The notes: generated by a model from the letters alone, not told the origin. DNA of 45,436 nt from Flavobacteriaceae bacterium (GCA_019634365.1 JAHQVM010000053.1:1-45436), one strand, 5' to 3'; counted from the first letter of the stretch, positions 34,104-43,596 are shown. A program made the numbers and translations.

Positions 34104-35030
34104 ATGAAAGTAACAGTAGTAGGTGCAGGAGCCGTGGGAGCCAGTTGTGCCGAGTACATTGCCATTAAGAATTTCGCTAGCGAAGTAGTATTGTTGGATA
34201 TTAAAGAAGGTTATGCCGAAGGAAAGGCCATGGACCTAATGCAAACTGCTTCCCTAAATGGGTTCGATACCAAAATTACGGGTACCACAAACGACTATTC
34301 AAAAACAGCCGGAAGTGATATCTGTGTTATTACTTCGGGAATTCCAAGAAAACCTGGGATGACACGCGAGGAACTTATTGGTATCAATGCTGGAATCGTG
34401 AAATCCGTTTCTGCCAGTCTTATCGAGCACTCTCCAAATACGATCATGATCGTTGTAAGTAATCCAATGGATACCATGACGTATCTCGTGCACAAAACCA
34501 CCGATCTTCCTAAAAACCGAATCATCGGTATGGGAGGTGCATTGGATAGCGCACGATTTAAGTATCGTTTGGCAGAAGCATTGGGAGCTCCCATTAGCGA
34601 CGTAGACGGTATGGTAATAGGTGGGCACAGCGACAAAGGAATGGTTCCTTTAACGCGTTTGGCGACCCGAAATAGTGTGCCAGTAACTGCTTTTATTTCA
34701 GAAGAACGACTAAATCAAGTAAAAGAAGATACCAAGGTGGGTGGAGCAACACTTACCAAATTATTGGGAACTTCTGCATGGTACGCTCCGGGAGCAGCTG
34801 TTTCTGGATTGGTACAGGCGATTGCTTGCGATCAGAAGAAAATATACCCATGTTCTACGTATTTAGATGGTCAATATGGCTTAAACGATCTTTGTATCGG
34901 TGTTCCCGTGGTATTGGGAAGAAACGGAATTGAAGAAATCGTAGCATTGGAATTGAGCGATGCCGAAAAGGCACATATGCAAGAAAGTGCTGCAGGAGTA
35001 AGCAAAACCAATGGTTTGCTTGAATTGTAA
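34104..35030 (+). CDS. mdh: Malate dehydrogenase (LDH-like type)
   Basis: NAD-dependent enzyme of the TCA cycle (308 residues) that oxidises malate to oxaloacetate. The Rossmann turn is GAGAVGASCAEYIA; the substrate loop PRKPGMTRE holds Arg82 and Arg88; Asn120 lies in VVSNPMDTMTYL; Arg151 in GGALDSARFKYRL; and the catalytic His175 in GGHSDKGMVPLT. The Arg in the substrate loop fixes malate over lactate. It sits alone between its own promoter-like element and a strong terminator. Confidence 0.97.
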   Translation: MKVTVVGAGAVGASCAEYIAIKNFASEVVLLDIKEGYAEGKAMDLMQTASLNGFDTKITGTTNDYSKTAGSDICVITSGIPRKPGMTREELIGINAGIVKSVSASLIEHSPNTIMIVVSNPMDTMTYLVHKTTDLPKNRIIGMGGALDSARFKYRLAEALGAPISDVDGMVIGGHSDKGMVPLTRLATRNSVPVTAFISEERLNQVKEDTKVGGATLTKLLGTSAWYAPGAAVSGLVQAIACDQKKIYPCSTYLDGQYGLNDLCIGVPVVLGRNGIEEIVALELSDAEKAHMQESAAGVSKTNGLLEL

Positions 35031-35058
35031 GCCTTAAATCATATAACGATTGAATAGG

Positions 35059-35087
35059 AAATCCCGCCAAACGGCGGGATTTTTTAT
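35059..35087 (+). terminator. Intrinsic terminator after mdh
   Basis: 10-bp GC-rich stem AAATCCCGCC / GGCGGGATTT with a 4-base loop, then TTTATT. Confidence 0.9.
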
Positions 35088-35153
35088 TATGCACTCCATT
35101 AAAGGAAAATTGTCGCCCTTCACTTAATAATTCGGCATATATTTACGTTCTGA

Positions 35154-35705
35154 ATGAAAACCCATAATTTATTGCTGATGAAAATGATTAAATACGTAGT
35201 ATTTGTATTCGCCTTGAGTATAAGCCTGTATTCCTGTAAATCCGATGATGGTGATGGCGGAGGCGGGGGAATGGCAGTTTGTGCCGAAGCCGATAACCAA
35301 ACGGCCCAGGGAAACTTTAGAGGTGACCAATTTGTGACGCCCGGAGGAACCTATATCGCTGCTCCCGCAGGTGGAAACGGATTTATTTGCACGATTTATG
35401 TGAAGGATCCCACCAACACCGACTGTGTGTTCCCTACTTTCGATGGAACGCAGGACACCATTGTCTTTGCCATCGATGCCTTGGAGGAACAAACCTTAGT
35501 ACTGTCTGAATTGGCCGGATCTGCCACGATGAATTTCAATCGGATCGAAAGTGGAACCACTACCGTGGAGCTAGCCACGTGTGGTGTGATCGAAATTACC
35601 TCGTATGATGCTGCGGCAGAAGAACTAAGCGGGACAGTTATTGCCGAAGGGCAATTGAATAGTGCTATTAACGGAAGTTTTGTGCTTTCATTATGTGTTT
35701 TTTAG
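35154..35705 (+). CDS. Putative lipoprotein with Gly/Asp-rich linker, unknown function
   Basis: A 183-residue (or 175-residue, from the ATG at 35178) lipoprotein. The signal ends in ISLYSCKSDDGD, so acidic residues follow the Cys closely as in surface-export signals, and a Gly-rich linker (GDGGGGG) comes next. The mature part has five Cys, some in pairs (VCAEADNQ, FICTIYVKDPTNTDCVF, LATCGVIE, LSLCVF), and strand-like alternation. It is not a family I recognise. It lies between two terminators, so it is a single-gene unit. Confidence 0.8.
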   Translation: MKTHNLLLMKMIKYVVFVFALSISLYSCKSDDGDGGGGGMAVCAEADNQTAQGNFRGDQFVTPGGTYIAAPAGGNGFICTIYVKDPTNTDCVFPTFDGTQDTIVFAIDALEEQTLVLSELAGSATMNFNRIESGTTTVELATCGVIEITSYDAAAEELSGTVIAEGQLNSAINGSFVLSLCVF

Positions 35706-35734
35706 TCGAGCATTTTCAAACAAATGGATACACG

Positions 35735-35762
35735 AGCCACCTTGGGGTGGCTTTTCTTTTTT
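35735..35762 (+). terminator. Intrinsic terminator after the 35154-35705 gene
   Basis: 7-bp stem AGCCACC / GGTGGCT with a 4-base loop followed by a T-rich run (TTTCTTTTTT). Confidence 0.85.
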
Positions 35763-35836
35763 AGGAATTTAACGAAGGAAAGGAAGATTGTCCTAAAGTA
35801 GAGACGGTTAAATGCCATAAAACAGTCTTAATTTTT

Positions 35837-35844
35837 TATATTTG
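35837..35844 (+). promoter_or_regulatory. -7 promoter element four bases before a start codon
   Basis: TATATTTG matches TAnnTTTG and ends four bases before the ATG at 35849, so the transcript should begin at or inside the first codon (leaderless). No TTTG is seen at -33. Confidence 0.5.
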
Positions 35845-35848
35845 GCGC

Positions 35849-36469
35849 ATGAACTCAAAATGGTACTTAGGTACTCTTTTTATTGTCCTAGCTATCTTGG
35901 GTGTTGGTGTAAAAAAGACAACAACTCCCAATCAGGAGATTATTGTTCAGTTCGATAGTGAAGCTATCACCCTTACCGAAGCCCAAGGTGCAATTGCCCT
36001 TGTAAAGGAACAGCTAAAGCATGTTGGGGCGGAGAATATCCGGGTAAGCAAATCTGCTAATGGTACACTTAAGATTACGTACTTCAGCAAAGTGGATGTA
36101 GCCAGCATTCAGGAAATCCTTTCCCATGGCGAAAAACTGGAGCTGGGTTATACGTCGTATGCAGATAGTGAAGGGCATTCTGAGCTCCCTCTGGAATATG
36201 ACTTACACAGTTACAAGCTCAATGTAAGCGAAATACAGAACAGCACCGAATTTACTTCAGACTTTAAAGGATATACTTTAGCGTTTGAATTAAAAACAAG
36301 TCATCGTAGATATATCGATGCCGATTTCCATTTCACCTTCTTGGAGATGGACAGGTACGAGATAAAAAGAACTGAAAACATTGCCTACCAGCAATACAGC
36401 TTAAAAGCACTTTTGGTAGACAATGGTTCCCACAACATTCCAGAAGTAAGGGCAGGCCCCTTAACCTAA
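35849..36469 (+). CDS. Single-span periplasmic protein resembling the SecD P1 domain
   Basis: A 206-residue protein with an N-terminal signal anchor (about 5-21) and a periplasmic domain. Residues about 43-100 follow the order of the SecD P1 head: a helix, then a VGAENIRVSKSANGTLKITY strand pair, a helix (VDVASIQEILSHGEKL) and a LELGYTSY strand. The matching part of the SecDF encoded just downstream reads FGVTQPNLQRLGSSGRILVE, DVDRVIRLVGEKAQ and LEFWEVVSY. This is a by-eye comparison, not a tested homology. It has no SecD membrane domain. Its start codon lies four bases after a TATATTTG element, and its stop is 188 bases upstream of secDF. Confidence 0.7.
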   Translation: MNSKWYLGTLFIVLAILGVGVKKTTTPNQEIIVQFDSEAITLTEAQGAIALVKEQLKHVGAENIRVSKSANGTLKITYFSKVDVASIQEILSHGEKLELGYTSYADSEGHSELPLEYDLHSYKLNVSEIQNSTEFTSDFKGYTLAFELKTSHRRYIDADFHFTFLEMDRYEIKRTENIAYQQYSLKALLVDNGSHNIPEVRAGPLT

Positions 36470-36590
36470 CCCTCTTTTCCTTGTATTCGCTGTTGATAAT
36501 ATGCAGCAGTGCATCTAAATCCATGCTTTTTCGTATGGAAGAAGGCTCCCAACTAGAGCCTATCAATTCATATTTAATCAAATATTAAAA

Positions 36591-36622
36591 ATTGTCAGAT
36601 CATTCGGTTAATTCTATATTTG
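36591..36622 (+). promoter_or_regulatory. Promoter for secDF
   Basis: ATTG at 36591-36594, 20 bases, then TATATTTG at 36615-36622; close to the -33/-7 consensus. The secDF ATG follows 35 bases later. Confidence 0.65.
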
Positions 36623-36657
36623 CCGGGTTTAAAATTTGACGTAAAAAAAATAGAACA

Positions 36658-39600
36658 ATGCAAAATAAAGGACTTGTAACTGTCTTTGCCATCGTTTTTG
36701 GTTTGGTGAGTTTGTACCAACTCTCCTATACCTACATTGCCAATAAAACTGAGGACAATGCAAAAACGTATGCGCAAAGCTTATTCGGTGCAGATCAGCC
36801 CGATGAACGAAGCGCTGCAGAAGCCAATTATTTGGATTCTGTGAACACGATCAATCAAATGTTTGGGATTGATTACAAAACTGCCAATGAAAAACAACTT
36901 AAAAAAGGTCTTGACCTAAAAGGAGGGGTAAACGTAATCCTTCAGATTTCTGTGAAGGATATCTTGATGGACTTGGCCAATGGTAGTAAAAATGAGAAGT
37001 TTCAACAAGCATTGGCAGATGCCGATGAACTTCAGAAAGATGCTCAGGAAACCTATGTGGAGTCTTTCTACCGTGCGTTTGAAGCATTGCCTGGAGATAC
37101 AAGATTGGCTTCTCCAGAAATATTCTTCAACCGTGATCTTCAAGAAGACATTAAGAGCAGTGAAGTAAGTAACGATGAGGTTAAATCCGTAATTACCCGT
37201 AAGGTAGAAGAAGGGATTGCTTCTGCGTTCGAAGTACTTCGTAAGCGTACCGACCAGTTTGGGGTTACCCAACCTAATCTTCAGCGTTTAGGGTCTTCCG
37301 GTAGAATCTTGGTAGAATTACCAGGAGCAAAGGACGTGGATCGTGTAATTCGTTTGGTAGGTGAAAAAGCACAGTTGGAATTCTGGGAAGTAGTAAGTTA
37401 CCAGAGTTTAGGTTCTTTCTTGAGCCAAGCCGATGCTAGAATTAGCCAAATGCTAACAGCCAACGATGAAAAAGAGGAGGCTACTGAAGTTGAAGATACT
37501 ACCGAAACAGCGGATAGTGAGATCAACGATCTTTTAGATGGAGAAGAAGTTGCTGAAACAGATGATCCAGCGAAATTGAGTCCTATCGGATCCAGATCTG
37601 TAAATCCTGAAGACCCCATCGGGAATGTTGGAATGGGAATGTTCCGTCTTAGTGATACAACAGTCATTGGAGAATATCTTAGAATGCCAGAAGTACGTGC
37701 ACTATTGTCCAACGATATGCGTTACACCAAATTTGTGTGGAGCAAGCCAGAGTTCAATGATGAAATTGGAGAGGAACTAACAGGATTATACGCTATTAAA
37801 TCAAACCGTGACGATATTCCTCAATTGAATGGGGACGTTATTACCGATGCTGCACAGTCCTTCACCATGGGGAGCGATGTATCCGTAAACATGCAAATGA
37901 ATGGTGCTGGAGCCAAAGTTTGGGAGAAAATGACCGAGTATGCGTATCAAAATGGAACCCAGATCGCCGTGGTGCTGGATGATATTGTATATTCTGCACC
38001 AGGTGTAAGCAACGGTAAGATTTCTGGAGGACGAAGTGAAATTACAGGTGACTTTACGATTAATGAAGCAGAAGATTTAGCCAACGTGCTACGTGCTGGT
38101 AAACTTCCTGCTTCCGCAGATATCATTCAAGCAGAAGTAGTAGGTCCTACTTTGGGTCAGGAAGCGATTAGCAGTGGTCTGCTTTCGTTCATTATCGCTT
38201 TGGCGATTGTATTGATTTGGATGATCTTCTACTACGGAAAGGCTGGAGCCTTTGCCGATGTTGCCTTGTTGGTGAACATTTTGTTCATCTTCGGAATGTT
38301 GGCAGGAATCCCTGGAGCCGTTCTTACCTTACCTGGAATTGCAGGTATCGTATTAACCATTGGTATTTCGGTGGATGCGAACGTGCTTATCTTTGAGCGT
38401 ATACGAGAGGAATTGGCCAAAGGGAAATCGCAACGTGATTCTATCAATGATGGTTTCAGCAATGCCTTGTCTTCCATCTTGGATGCGAATATTACAACCG
38501 GTCTTACCGGTCTTATCCTATTGGTATTTGGTACAGGGCCTATTAAAGGTTTCGCGACGACCTTATTAATTGGTATTGCAACTTCTTTGTTTACAGCCAT
38601 CTTCATCACAAGATTGTTCATCGATAGCTATACCAAGAACGGTAAATCACTTACCTGTTCCACACCAATGACCAAAAACTTCCTGAAGAATGTAAATGTT
38701 GATTTCCTTGGGAAGAGAAAAATGGCATATGTGATTTCAGGGATCTTGATTCTTGTAAGTTTAGGTTCACTATTTACAGTAGGTCTTAACCAAGGTATCG
38801 ACTTCGTTGGAGGGCGTACCTACACCGTTCGTTTCGATAAGGACGTAGATGCTGTTGCGGTTCAAGATGATCTTGTGGCAGCCTTCGGAAGTGCCGAGGC
38901 GAAAACCTATGGAGGTGATAATCAGCTAAAGATTACGACCAAGTTTAAAGTAGATGAAACGGGAACTGCCGTTGATAAGGAAATCGAGACCACATTATAT
39001 GAGGCTCTTGGATCTTACCTGCCTGCAGGAATGACCTACGATCAATTCGTAGCAGACGATGATAATAAAGTGGCAGGACGAATGGAATACTATAAAGTGA
39101 GTCCTACCATTGCAGATGATATCAAGAAATCATCGTTTTGGGCAGTATTGGGCTCCTTGGTAGTGGTGTTCTTGTATATCCTATTGCGATTTAGAAGATG
39201 GCAGTTTAGTTTGGGTGCAGTAGCGGCGGTATTCCACGATGTATTAATCGTGTTGGGTATCTTCTCGCTCACCTACAGATTCATGCCTTTCAATATGGAA
39301 ATCGACCAGTCGTTCATTGCGGCGATCCTAACGGTAATTGGTTACTCCCTGAATGATACGGTGGTAGTTTTCGACCGTATCCGTGAATTCTTCAATGAGC
39401 ACCAAAGCTGGAAGATGAATCGAATCATCAACTCTGCACTGAACAGTACCTTGAGTCGTACGTTGAATACCTCGATGACAACCTTGATAGTACTATTAAC
39501 CATCTTCATTCTTGGAGCGGAATCCATTCGTGGATTGATCTTCGCCTTGATTATTGGGGTGTTAGTGGGTACCTATTCATCGCTGTTTATCGCAACGCCC

Positions 39601-39684
39601 GTATTCTACGATACCGTTAAGAAACGAGGAATCGACTTAAGCGATAAAAAAGAAGAAGAGGAAGAGGAAGCAGCCGCTGCCTAA
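36658..39684 (+). CDS. secDF: Fused protein translocase subunit SecDF
   Basis: Fusion (1008 residues) of SecD and SecF, the proton-driven membrane partner of SecYEG that pulls exported proteins into the periplasm. The SecD half has an N-terminal span, GLDLKGGVN at 84-92, the large P1 head (about 180-250), and spans from about 505 on with PGIAGIVLTIGISVDANVLIFERIREEL (cited in part). The SecF half starts near residue 670 (NVDFLGKRKM) with GIDFVGGRTY and VIGYSLNDTVVVFDRIRE. A Glu/Asp-rich insert at about 271-306 (EKEEATEVEDTTETADSEI) and an acidic tail (KKEEEEEEAAAA) are low-complexity. The fused form is the rule in Bacteroidota. Confidence 0.98.
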   Translation: MQNKGLVTVFAIVFGLVSLYQLSYTYIANKTEDNAKTYAQSLFGADQPDERSAAEANYLDSVNTINQMFGIDYKTANEKQLKKGLDLKGGVNVILQISVKDILMDLANGSKNEKFQQALADADELQKDAQETYVESFYRAFEALPGDTRLASPEIFFNRDLQEDIKSSEVSNDEVKSVITRKVEEGIASAFEVLRKRTDQFGVTQPNLQRLGSSGRILVELPGAKDVDRVIRLVGEKAQLEFWEVVSYQSLGSFLSQADARISQMLTANDEKEEATEVEDTTETADSEINDLLDGEEVAETDDPAKLSPIGSRSVNPEDPIGNVGMGMFRLSDTTVIGEYLRMPEVRALLSNDMRYTKFVWSKPEFNDEIGEELTGLYAIKSNRDDIPQLNGDVITDAAQSFTMGSDVSVNMQMNGAGAKVWEKMTEYAYQNGTQIAVVLDDIVYSAPGVSNGKISGGRSEITGDFTINEAEDLANVLRAGKLPASADIIQAEVVGPTLGQEAISSGLLSFIIALAIVLIWMIFYYGKAGAFADVALLVNILFIFGMLAGIPGAVLTLPGIAGIVLTIGISVDANVLIFERIREELAKGKSQRDSINDGFSNALSSILDANITTGLTGLILLVFGTGPIKGFATTLLIGIATSLFTAIFITRLFIDSYTKNGKSLTCSTPMTKNFLKNVNVDFLGKRKMAYVISGILILVSLGSLFTVGLNQGIDFVGGRTYTVRFDKDVDAVAVQDDLVAAFGSAEAKTYGGDNQLKITTKFKVDETGTAVDKEIETTLYEALGSYLPAGMTYDQFVADDDNKVAGRMEYYKVSPTIADDIKKSSFWAVLGSLVVVFLYILLRFRRWQFSLGAVAAVFHDVLIVLGIFSLTYRFMPFNMEIDQSFIAAILTVIGYSLNDTVVVFDRIREFFNEHQSWKMNRIINSALNSTLSRTLNTSMTTLIVLLTIFILGAESIRGLIFALIIGVLVGTYSSLFIATPVFYDTVKKRGIDLSDKKEEEEEEAAAA

Positions 39685-39703
39685 TTCTCGAAACCTTATA
39701 AAT

Positions 39704-39734
39704 AAAAAAGGCCCCGTTAGACGGGGCCTTTTTT
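39704..39734. terminator. Bidirectional terminator between secDF and the DUF192 gene
   Basis: 14-bp perfect stem with a TAG loop (AAAAAAGGCCCCGT and its complement); T tracts follow on both strands. It serves the convergent secDF and DUF192 genes. Confidence 0.92.
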
Positions 39735-39749
39735 ATATGATGAAATTGA

Positions 39750-40244
39750 TTATTCAGGAATTCTTGTAAATTCAATTTTGTCGCCTTTCTCAAGGCCCCA
39801 TTGATCGCTCAAGCCAGCATTAACCTCCAATACATATTGGGCAGGTCCGTTAGAAGGAAGTGAAGTCGGATCCAAGGGTTGTGCATTTTTGGCGATGCTC
39901 ACAATTTCCTTATCACTGTTCAAGTAAATGATATCAAGGGCGAACTCTGTATTTTTCATGTAGAAGAATTTGCGTTCCTCTTCTTTGAATACAAACAACA
40001 TCCCGCGGTCGTCTTGCATGCTTTTTCGGTACATTAAACCAGTTTGGGTTTCATAGTCGGATTCAGCAAATTCAATATCCAATTGCACCAAAACCGAATC
40101 CGTTTCCTTCTTCATTAAAACGAGTTCCCCTTCTTTGGTAAAGGTAACTTCCCTTGTTAGTACTTTTTGTTCTTGGGTGTCCTTACAACTGTAGGATTGA
40201 AGTAGCATGGCTATGCATATGGCGGCTATCCATTTTCGTTTCAT
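39750..40244 (-). CDS. DUF192 family lipoprotein
   Basis: A 164-residue lipoprotein (lipobox LLQSYSCKD, Cys20). The mature part is a complete DUF192 domain: VQLDIEFAESDYETQTGLMY, RGMLFVFKEEERKFFYMKNT, ALDIIYLNSDKEIVSI, and a closing AQYVLEVNAG-like strand. DUF192 proteins form a small beta-barrel of unknown activity. Its ATG overlaps the lgt stop by four bases, so the two are translationally coupled. A protein lipidated by Lgt encoded directly after lgt is a neat but probably coincidental pairing. Confidence 0.92.
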   Translation of the reverse strand: MKRKWIAAICIAMLLQSYSCKDTQEQKVLTREVTFTKEGELVLMKKETDSVLVQLDIEFAESDYETQTGLMYRKSMQDDRGMLFVFKEEERKFFYMKNTEFALDIIYLNSDKEIVSIAKNAQPLDPTSLPSNGPAQYVLEVNAGLSDQWGLEKGDKIEFTRIPE

Positions 40245-41074
40245 GCGGTATCCATTTTCTTTTTAGATCGAATCATAAGAAAGATTCCAGCGATAATGAA
40301 AGGAATACTTAACCATTGTCCTGTAGAAAGCAAAGCATCGGCTCCGTCGGCAAAACCATCTTGACTTTTTTTGAAGGATTCAGCAAAAATTCGAACCGTC
40401 CAAAGCAAGATCATAAAAAGACCAAACAGATATCCCAATTGTTTCCGTTTCTCGGTTTTCCAGTAGATATACCAAAGAATTAGGAACACGAAGACATAGC
40501 CTATGGATTCGTACAATTGTGCAGGATGTCGTGCAAAATCCTCTCCATTTGCCGCGAAAACAACACCGTAATTAGTATTGGTAGGGATTCCAACTATCTC
40601 TGAGTTCATAAAGTTGCCAAAACGAACCAATATGGCACCAAAAGCCACGGGGATGACAATTCTGTCGAAAATCCACAAGGCGGGTTTTTTCAATACTTTT
40701 CTATTGTAGAGTAGGAGGGCAATTACCACTCCGATTGCGGCTCCATGACTCGCCAATCCCCTAAAACCCGTGAATTCGAATTCCGGCTTTGTCTGAAAGG
40801 GTAAGAACACCGACCAGAAATCATCCTTAAACAATTCGGGTTGATAAAAAATAACATGTCCTAGTCGGGCACCGATCAAAATGGCCAAAACCATATAAAT
40901 GAACAAACTGTCCAATTTATCCAAATGTTCACCTTCCCGTTTGTAAATGCGCTTCATAACAAACCAGCCCACGACGAAAGAAATGACGAACATGAGGCTG
41001 TAATATTGAATGGTGATGAACCCAAGGTCGATCCCAGTGGGTGGATTCCAAGTAAATTGTAAGAAGTGCATCAT
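40241..41074 (-). CDS. lgt: Prolipoprotein diacylglyceryl transferase
   Basis: Inner membrane enzyme (277 residues) that attaches diacylglycerol to the lipobox Cys of prolipoproteins, the first step of lipoprotein maturation. Seven spans are apparent. Conserved residues include His110 in ASHGAAIGVV, Arg151 and Asn154/157 in VRFGNFMNSEIVG, and RHPAQLYE near 182-189. It should process the many lipoproteins in this window. The DUF192 gene overlaps its end; yidD lies 48 bases upstream. A TATATTTA element on the minus strand just before its start is one base from the -7 consensus. Confidence 0.97.
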   Translation of the reverse strand: MMHFLQFTWNPPTGIDLGFITIQYYSLMFVISFVVGWFVMKRIYKREGEHLDKLDSLFIYMVLAILIGARLGHVIFYQPELFKDDFWSVFLPFQTKPEFEFTGFRGLASHGAAIGVVIALLLYNRKVLKKPALWIFDRIVIPVAFGAILVRFGNFMNSEIVGIPTNTNYGVVFAANGEDFARHPAQLYESIGYVFVFLILWYIYWKTEKRKQLGYLFGLFMILLWTVRIFAESFKKSQDGFADGADALLSTGQWLSIPFIIAGIFLMIRSKKKMDTA

Positions 41075-41122
41075 GGGATGATTTTTCTAGTGTAAATATA
41101 GGAAAGGCCTAAAGATATATTG

Positions 41123-41383
41123 TTAATTATTCCCTTCTTTTTCTCCTTTGGAAGGCACAGGATCATAGCCCGATCCTCCCCAAGGATGACAGCTAAAAAT
41201 GCGCTTTGCAGCCAACCCGCTTCCTTTCCATAAACCATGAATTTGGAGCGCTTCCACGGCATAATGCGAACAGGTAGGTTGATACCTGCACGTTGAAGGA
41301 AAAATAGGAGAAATGACCTTCTGATAGAATCGAATGAGCACAATAAAGGGAAATATAAGAACCTTTTTCATGCGCTCATTCAT
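41123..41383 (-). CDS. yidD: Membrane protein insertion efficiency factor YidD
   Basis: Small cytoplasmic, membrane-associated protein (86 residues; 82 from the second Met) that assists YidC-dependent membrane protein insertion. The whole family pattern is present: an amphipathic N-terminus ([11 protein letters not shown]), the Cys-containing [31 protein letters not shown], and a charged tail. It starts two bases after the cysS stop and precedes lgt, so the minus-strand run cysS-yidD-lgt-DUF192 is probably one operon. Confidence 0.96.
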   Translation of the reverse strand: MNERMKKVLIFPFIVLIRFYQKVISPIFPSTCRYQPTCSHYAVEALQIHGLWKGSGLAAKRIFSCHPWGGSGYDPVPSKGEKEGNN

Positions 41384-41384
41384 A

Positions 41385-42869
41385 TTAATTTAGGGAAAAA
41401 GTGGTGCCGTCTTTTCCGTCTTTCAGTTGGATCCCCATCTCAAGAAGTTGATCCCGAATTTTATCACTGGTTGCGAAATCTTTATTGGCTCTCGCTTCGT
41501 TGCGCAGCGTGATCAACAATTCAACAACACCAGATAGTTTGTTCGAATCACCAGTACCTTCCAAGGCTGCGTCCACAAGGCCCAATACATCGAATAGGAA
41601 ATCATGCATGGTCTTTTTCAACATATCGAGATCTTCTTTAGAGATGGAAGCCTTCCCTTCCTTAAGGGCATTAATGTGTTTCGCAGCTTCAAACAATTGT
41701 GCTATTAAAATAGGACTATTGAAATCGTCATTCATGGCATCATAGCAGGATTGTCTCCATACCGAAACAGAGAAAGTGCTTTCAACACCCACCTCTATAC
41801 CGTCGAGGGAGCGATAGGCATCCATCAATCTATGGTATCCTTTTTCGCTGGCTTCCAATGCATCTTTGGAGAAATCCAAGATACTGCGGTAGTGCGCTTG
41901 GTACATAAAGAATTTAGCAACAGTGGGAGCAAATGCCTTACTCAAGATATCATTTTCCCCACTGAACAATTCATGCGGTAAAATATTGTTTCCCGTGGAC
42001 TTTGCCATTTTCTTACCATTTAAAGTAAGCATATTGGCATGCATCCAATAATTCACTGGCGATTGATTGTTGCAAGCTTCCGCTTGGGCAATCTCACATT
42101 CATGATGCGGGAATTTAAGGTCCATTCCGCCTCCATGAATATCAAAATTGTTCCCCAGATATTTTGTGCTCATAGCTGTACATTCAAGGTGCCAACCGGG
42201 AAAGCCGTCACTCCACGGGGACGGCCACCTCATGATATGTTGCGGTTCAGCTTTCTTCCAAAGGGCAAAATCCTGCGGGTTCTTTTTTTCAGATTGAGCC
42301 GCCAACTCTCGGGTGTTGGCAATCATATCTTCCAGTTGTCTCCCACTTAATTTCCCGTAGTTATGATCCTCGTTGAATTTTACAACGTCGAAGTAAACCG
42401 AACCATTTTTTTCATAGGCGTACCCTTTGGCTATAATATCTTCAACGATCTTAATTTGTTCAATAATATGCCCCGTAGCTGTGGGTTCAATACTTGGCGG
42501 CAGAGCATTAAATTGCGCCATTACGTTATGGAAGTCTACCGAATATTTCTGAACCACTTCCATGGGTTCCAACTGCTCAATCCGCGCCTTTTTCAAAATA
42601 GGATCATCCCCACTTTCACCATCGTTCTCCAAGTGTCCGGCATCGGTAATATTACGAACATAACGCACCTTGTACCCTAGATGTTTTAGGTACCTGAAAA
42701 CCAAATCGAATGACAAGAAAGTACGGCAATTTCCCAAATGCACATTGCTATAAACAGTAGGTCCACAGACATACATACCCACAGCACCTTCATGTATTGG
42801 GCGAAATTTTTCTTTCTGTTTGGTAAGCGAATTGTAGAGAGACAATTCTTGTTGTTCGAATAGTTTCAT
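41385..42869 (-). CDS. cysS: Cysteinyl-tRNA synthetase
   Basis: Class I synthetase (494 residues) that charges tRNA-Cys. The HIGH motif is HLGN (44-47) after a zinc-binding Cys35 in [10 protein letters not shown]. Other zinc ligands are Cys230 in WHLECTAMS and His255/256 in [10 protein letters not shown]. The KMSKS loop is KMAKS at 287-291. The C-terminal anticodon domain ends with [16 protein letters not shown]. Length is normal. A near-consensus -7 (TACCTTTA, minus strand) lies just upstream, between cysS and folE. Confidence 0.97.
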   Translation of the reverse strand: MKLFEQQELSLYNSLTKQKEKFRPIHEGAVGMYVCGPTVYSNVHLGNCRTFLSFDLVFRYLKHLGYKVRYVRNITDAGHLENDGESGDDPILKKARIEQLEPMEVVQKYSVDFHNVMAQFNALPPSIEPTATGHIIEQIKIVEDIIAKGYAYEKNGSVYFDVVKFNEDHNYGKLSGRQLEDMIANTRELAAQSEKKNPQDFALWKKAEPQHIMRWPSPWSDGFPGWHLECTAMSTKYLGNNFDIHGGGMDLKFPHHECEIAQAEACNNQSPVNYWMHANMLTLNGKKMAKSTGNNILPHELFSGENDILSKAFAPTVAKFFMYQAHYRSILDFSKDALEASEKGYHRLMDAYRSLDGIEVGVESTFSVSVWRQSCYDAMNDDFNSPILIAQLFEAAKHINALKEGKASISKEDLDMLKKTMHDFLFDVLGLVDAALEGTGDSNKLSGVVELLITLRNEARANKDFATSDKIRDQLLEMGIQLKDGKDGTTFSLN

Positions 42870-42918
42870 GGATAATCCTTAGAGATTATTGATGTATTTA
42901 ACGAAATGTAAAGGTATT

Positions 42919-43596
42919 TTAAAATTCGGTTTCGAGCTTTATGTAATCCAAAAATTCGCGACGTTTGTCAGGATTCTTGAATACACCCCCAAATTCACTG
43001 GTTACGGTACTGCTATCTATATCCCGGATTCCTCTCGAATTAACGCACAAGTGCTTGGCGTCGATAACGCAGGCAACATCTTCCGTGTTCATAATCTCTT
43101 GCAATTCCTTAACGATTTGCATGGTGAGTCTTTCCTGTACCTGAGGACGTTTGGCATAGTAATCCACAATTCGGTTCATTTTCGACAATCCGACCACAGT
43201 ACCGTTGGAGATGTATGCAATATGGGCTTTACCAACAATGGGGAGCAAATGATGCTCGCAGGTAGAGTAGAGGGTGATGTTTTTTTCAACCAACATCTCC
43301 CCATATTTATATTTATTCTAGAAAGTAGAAGCCTTTGGTTTTCGGTCCGGGTGAAGCCCTCCAAATAGTTCCTGAACAAACATTTTGGCCACTCGATTTG
43401 GAGTTCCTTTTAAACTGTCATCGGTAAGGTCCATTCCCAAGGTGTTCAAGATGTTGGCAACATCTTTTTTGATGGAGGCAATCTTCTCGATGTCACTCAT
43501 TTCAAACGCATCGGCGCGTAGGGGAGTATCCGGAGAAGTTCCTACATGATCATTTCCCAATGCTTCAATTTCTTTTAGCTGTTTCTCTAAATCCAT
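42919..43596 (-). pseudogene. folE: GTP cyclohydrolase I, interrupted by an in-frame TAG
   Basis: GTP cyclohydrolase I makes dihydroneopterin triphosphate for folate and queuosine. The frame is 225 codons, but codon 93 is TAG (43318-43320), in DRKPKASTF-stop-NKYKYGEM. Relatives usually have Glu or Asp there, so a single G-to-T change (GAG to TAG) would explain it. Both sides are otherwise intact: GTPNRVAKMFVQELF before it, and after it the zinc ligands Cys113 and His116 in TCEHHLLP and Cys184 in KHLCVNSRG. A restart at the ATG at 43296 would give a 125-residue fragment with all zinc ligands but no N-terminal helices. It may be a true pseudogene, a readthrough gene, or a sequence error. Confidence 0.85.

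Noticed and set aside
36333-36581. Minus-strand open frame of 82 codons across the end of the SecD-P1-like gene
   Set aside because: Its first part looks protein-like, but it overlaps a better-supported gene and shows no family motif or promoter.
42872-42889. Hairpin ATAATC / GATTAT between folE and cysS
   Set aside because: The stem is only 6 bp and AT-rich with no T tract, so it is too weak to call a terminator.
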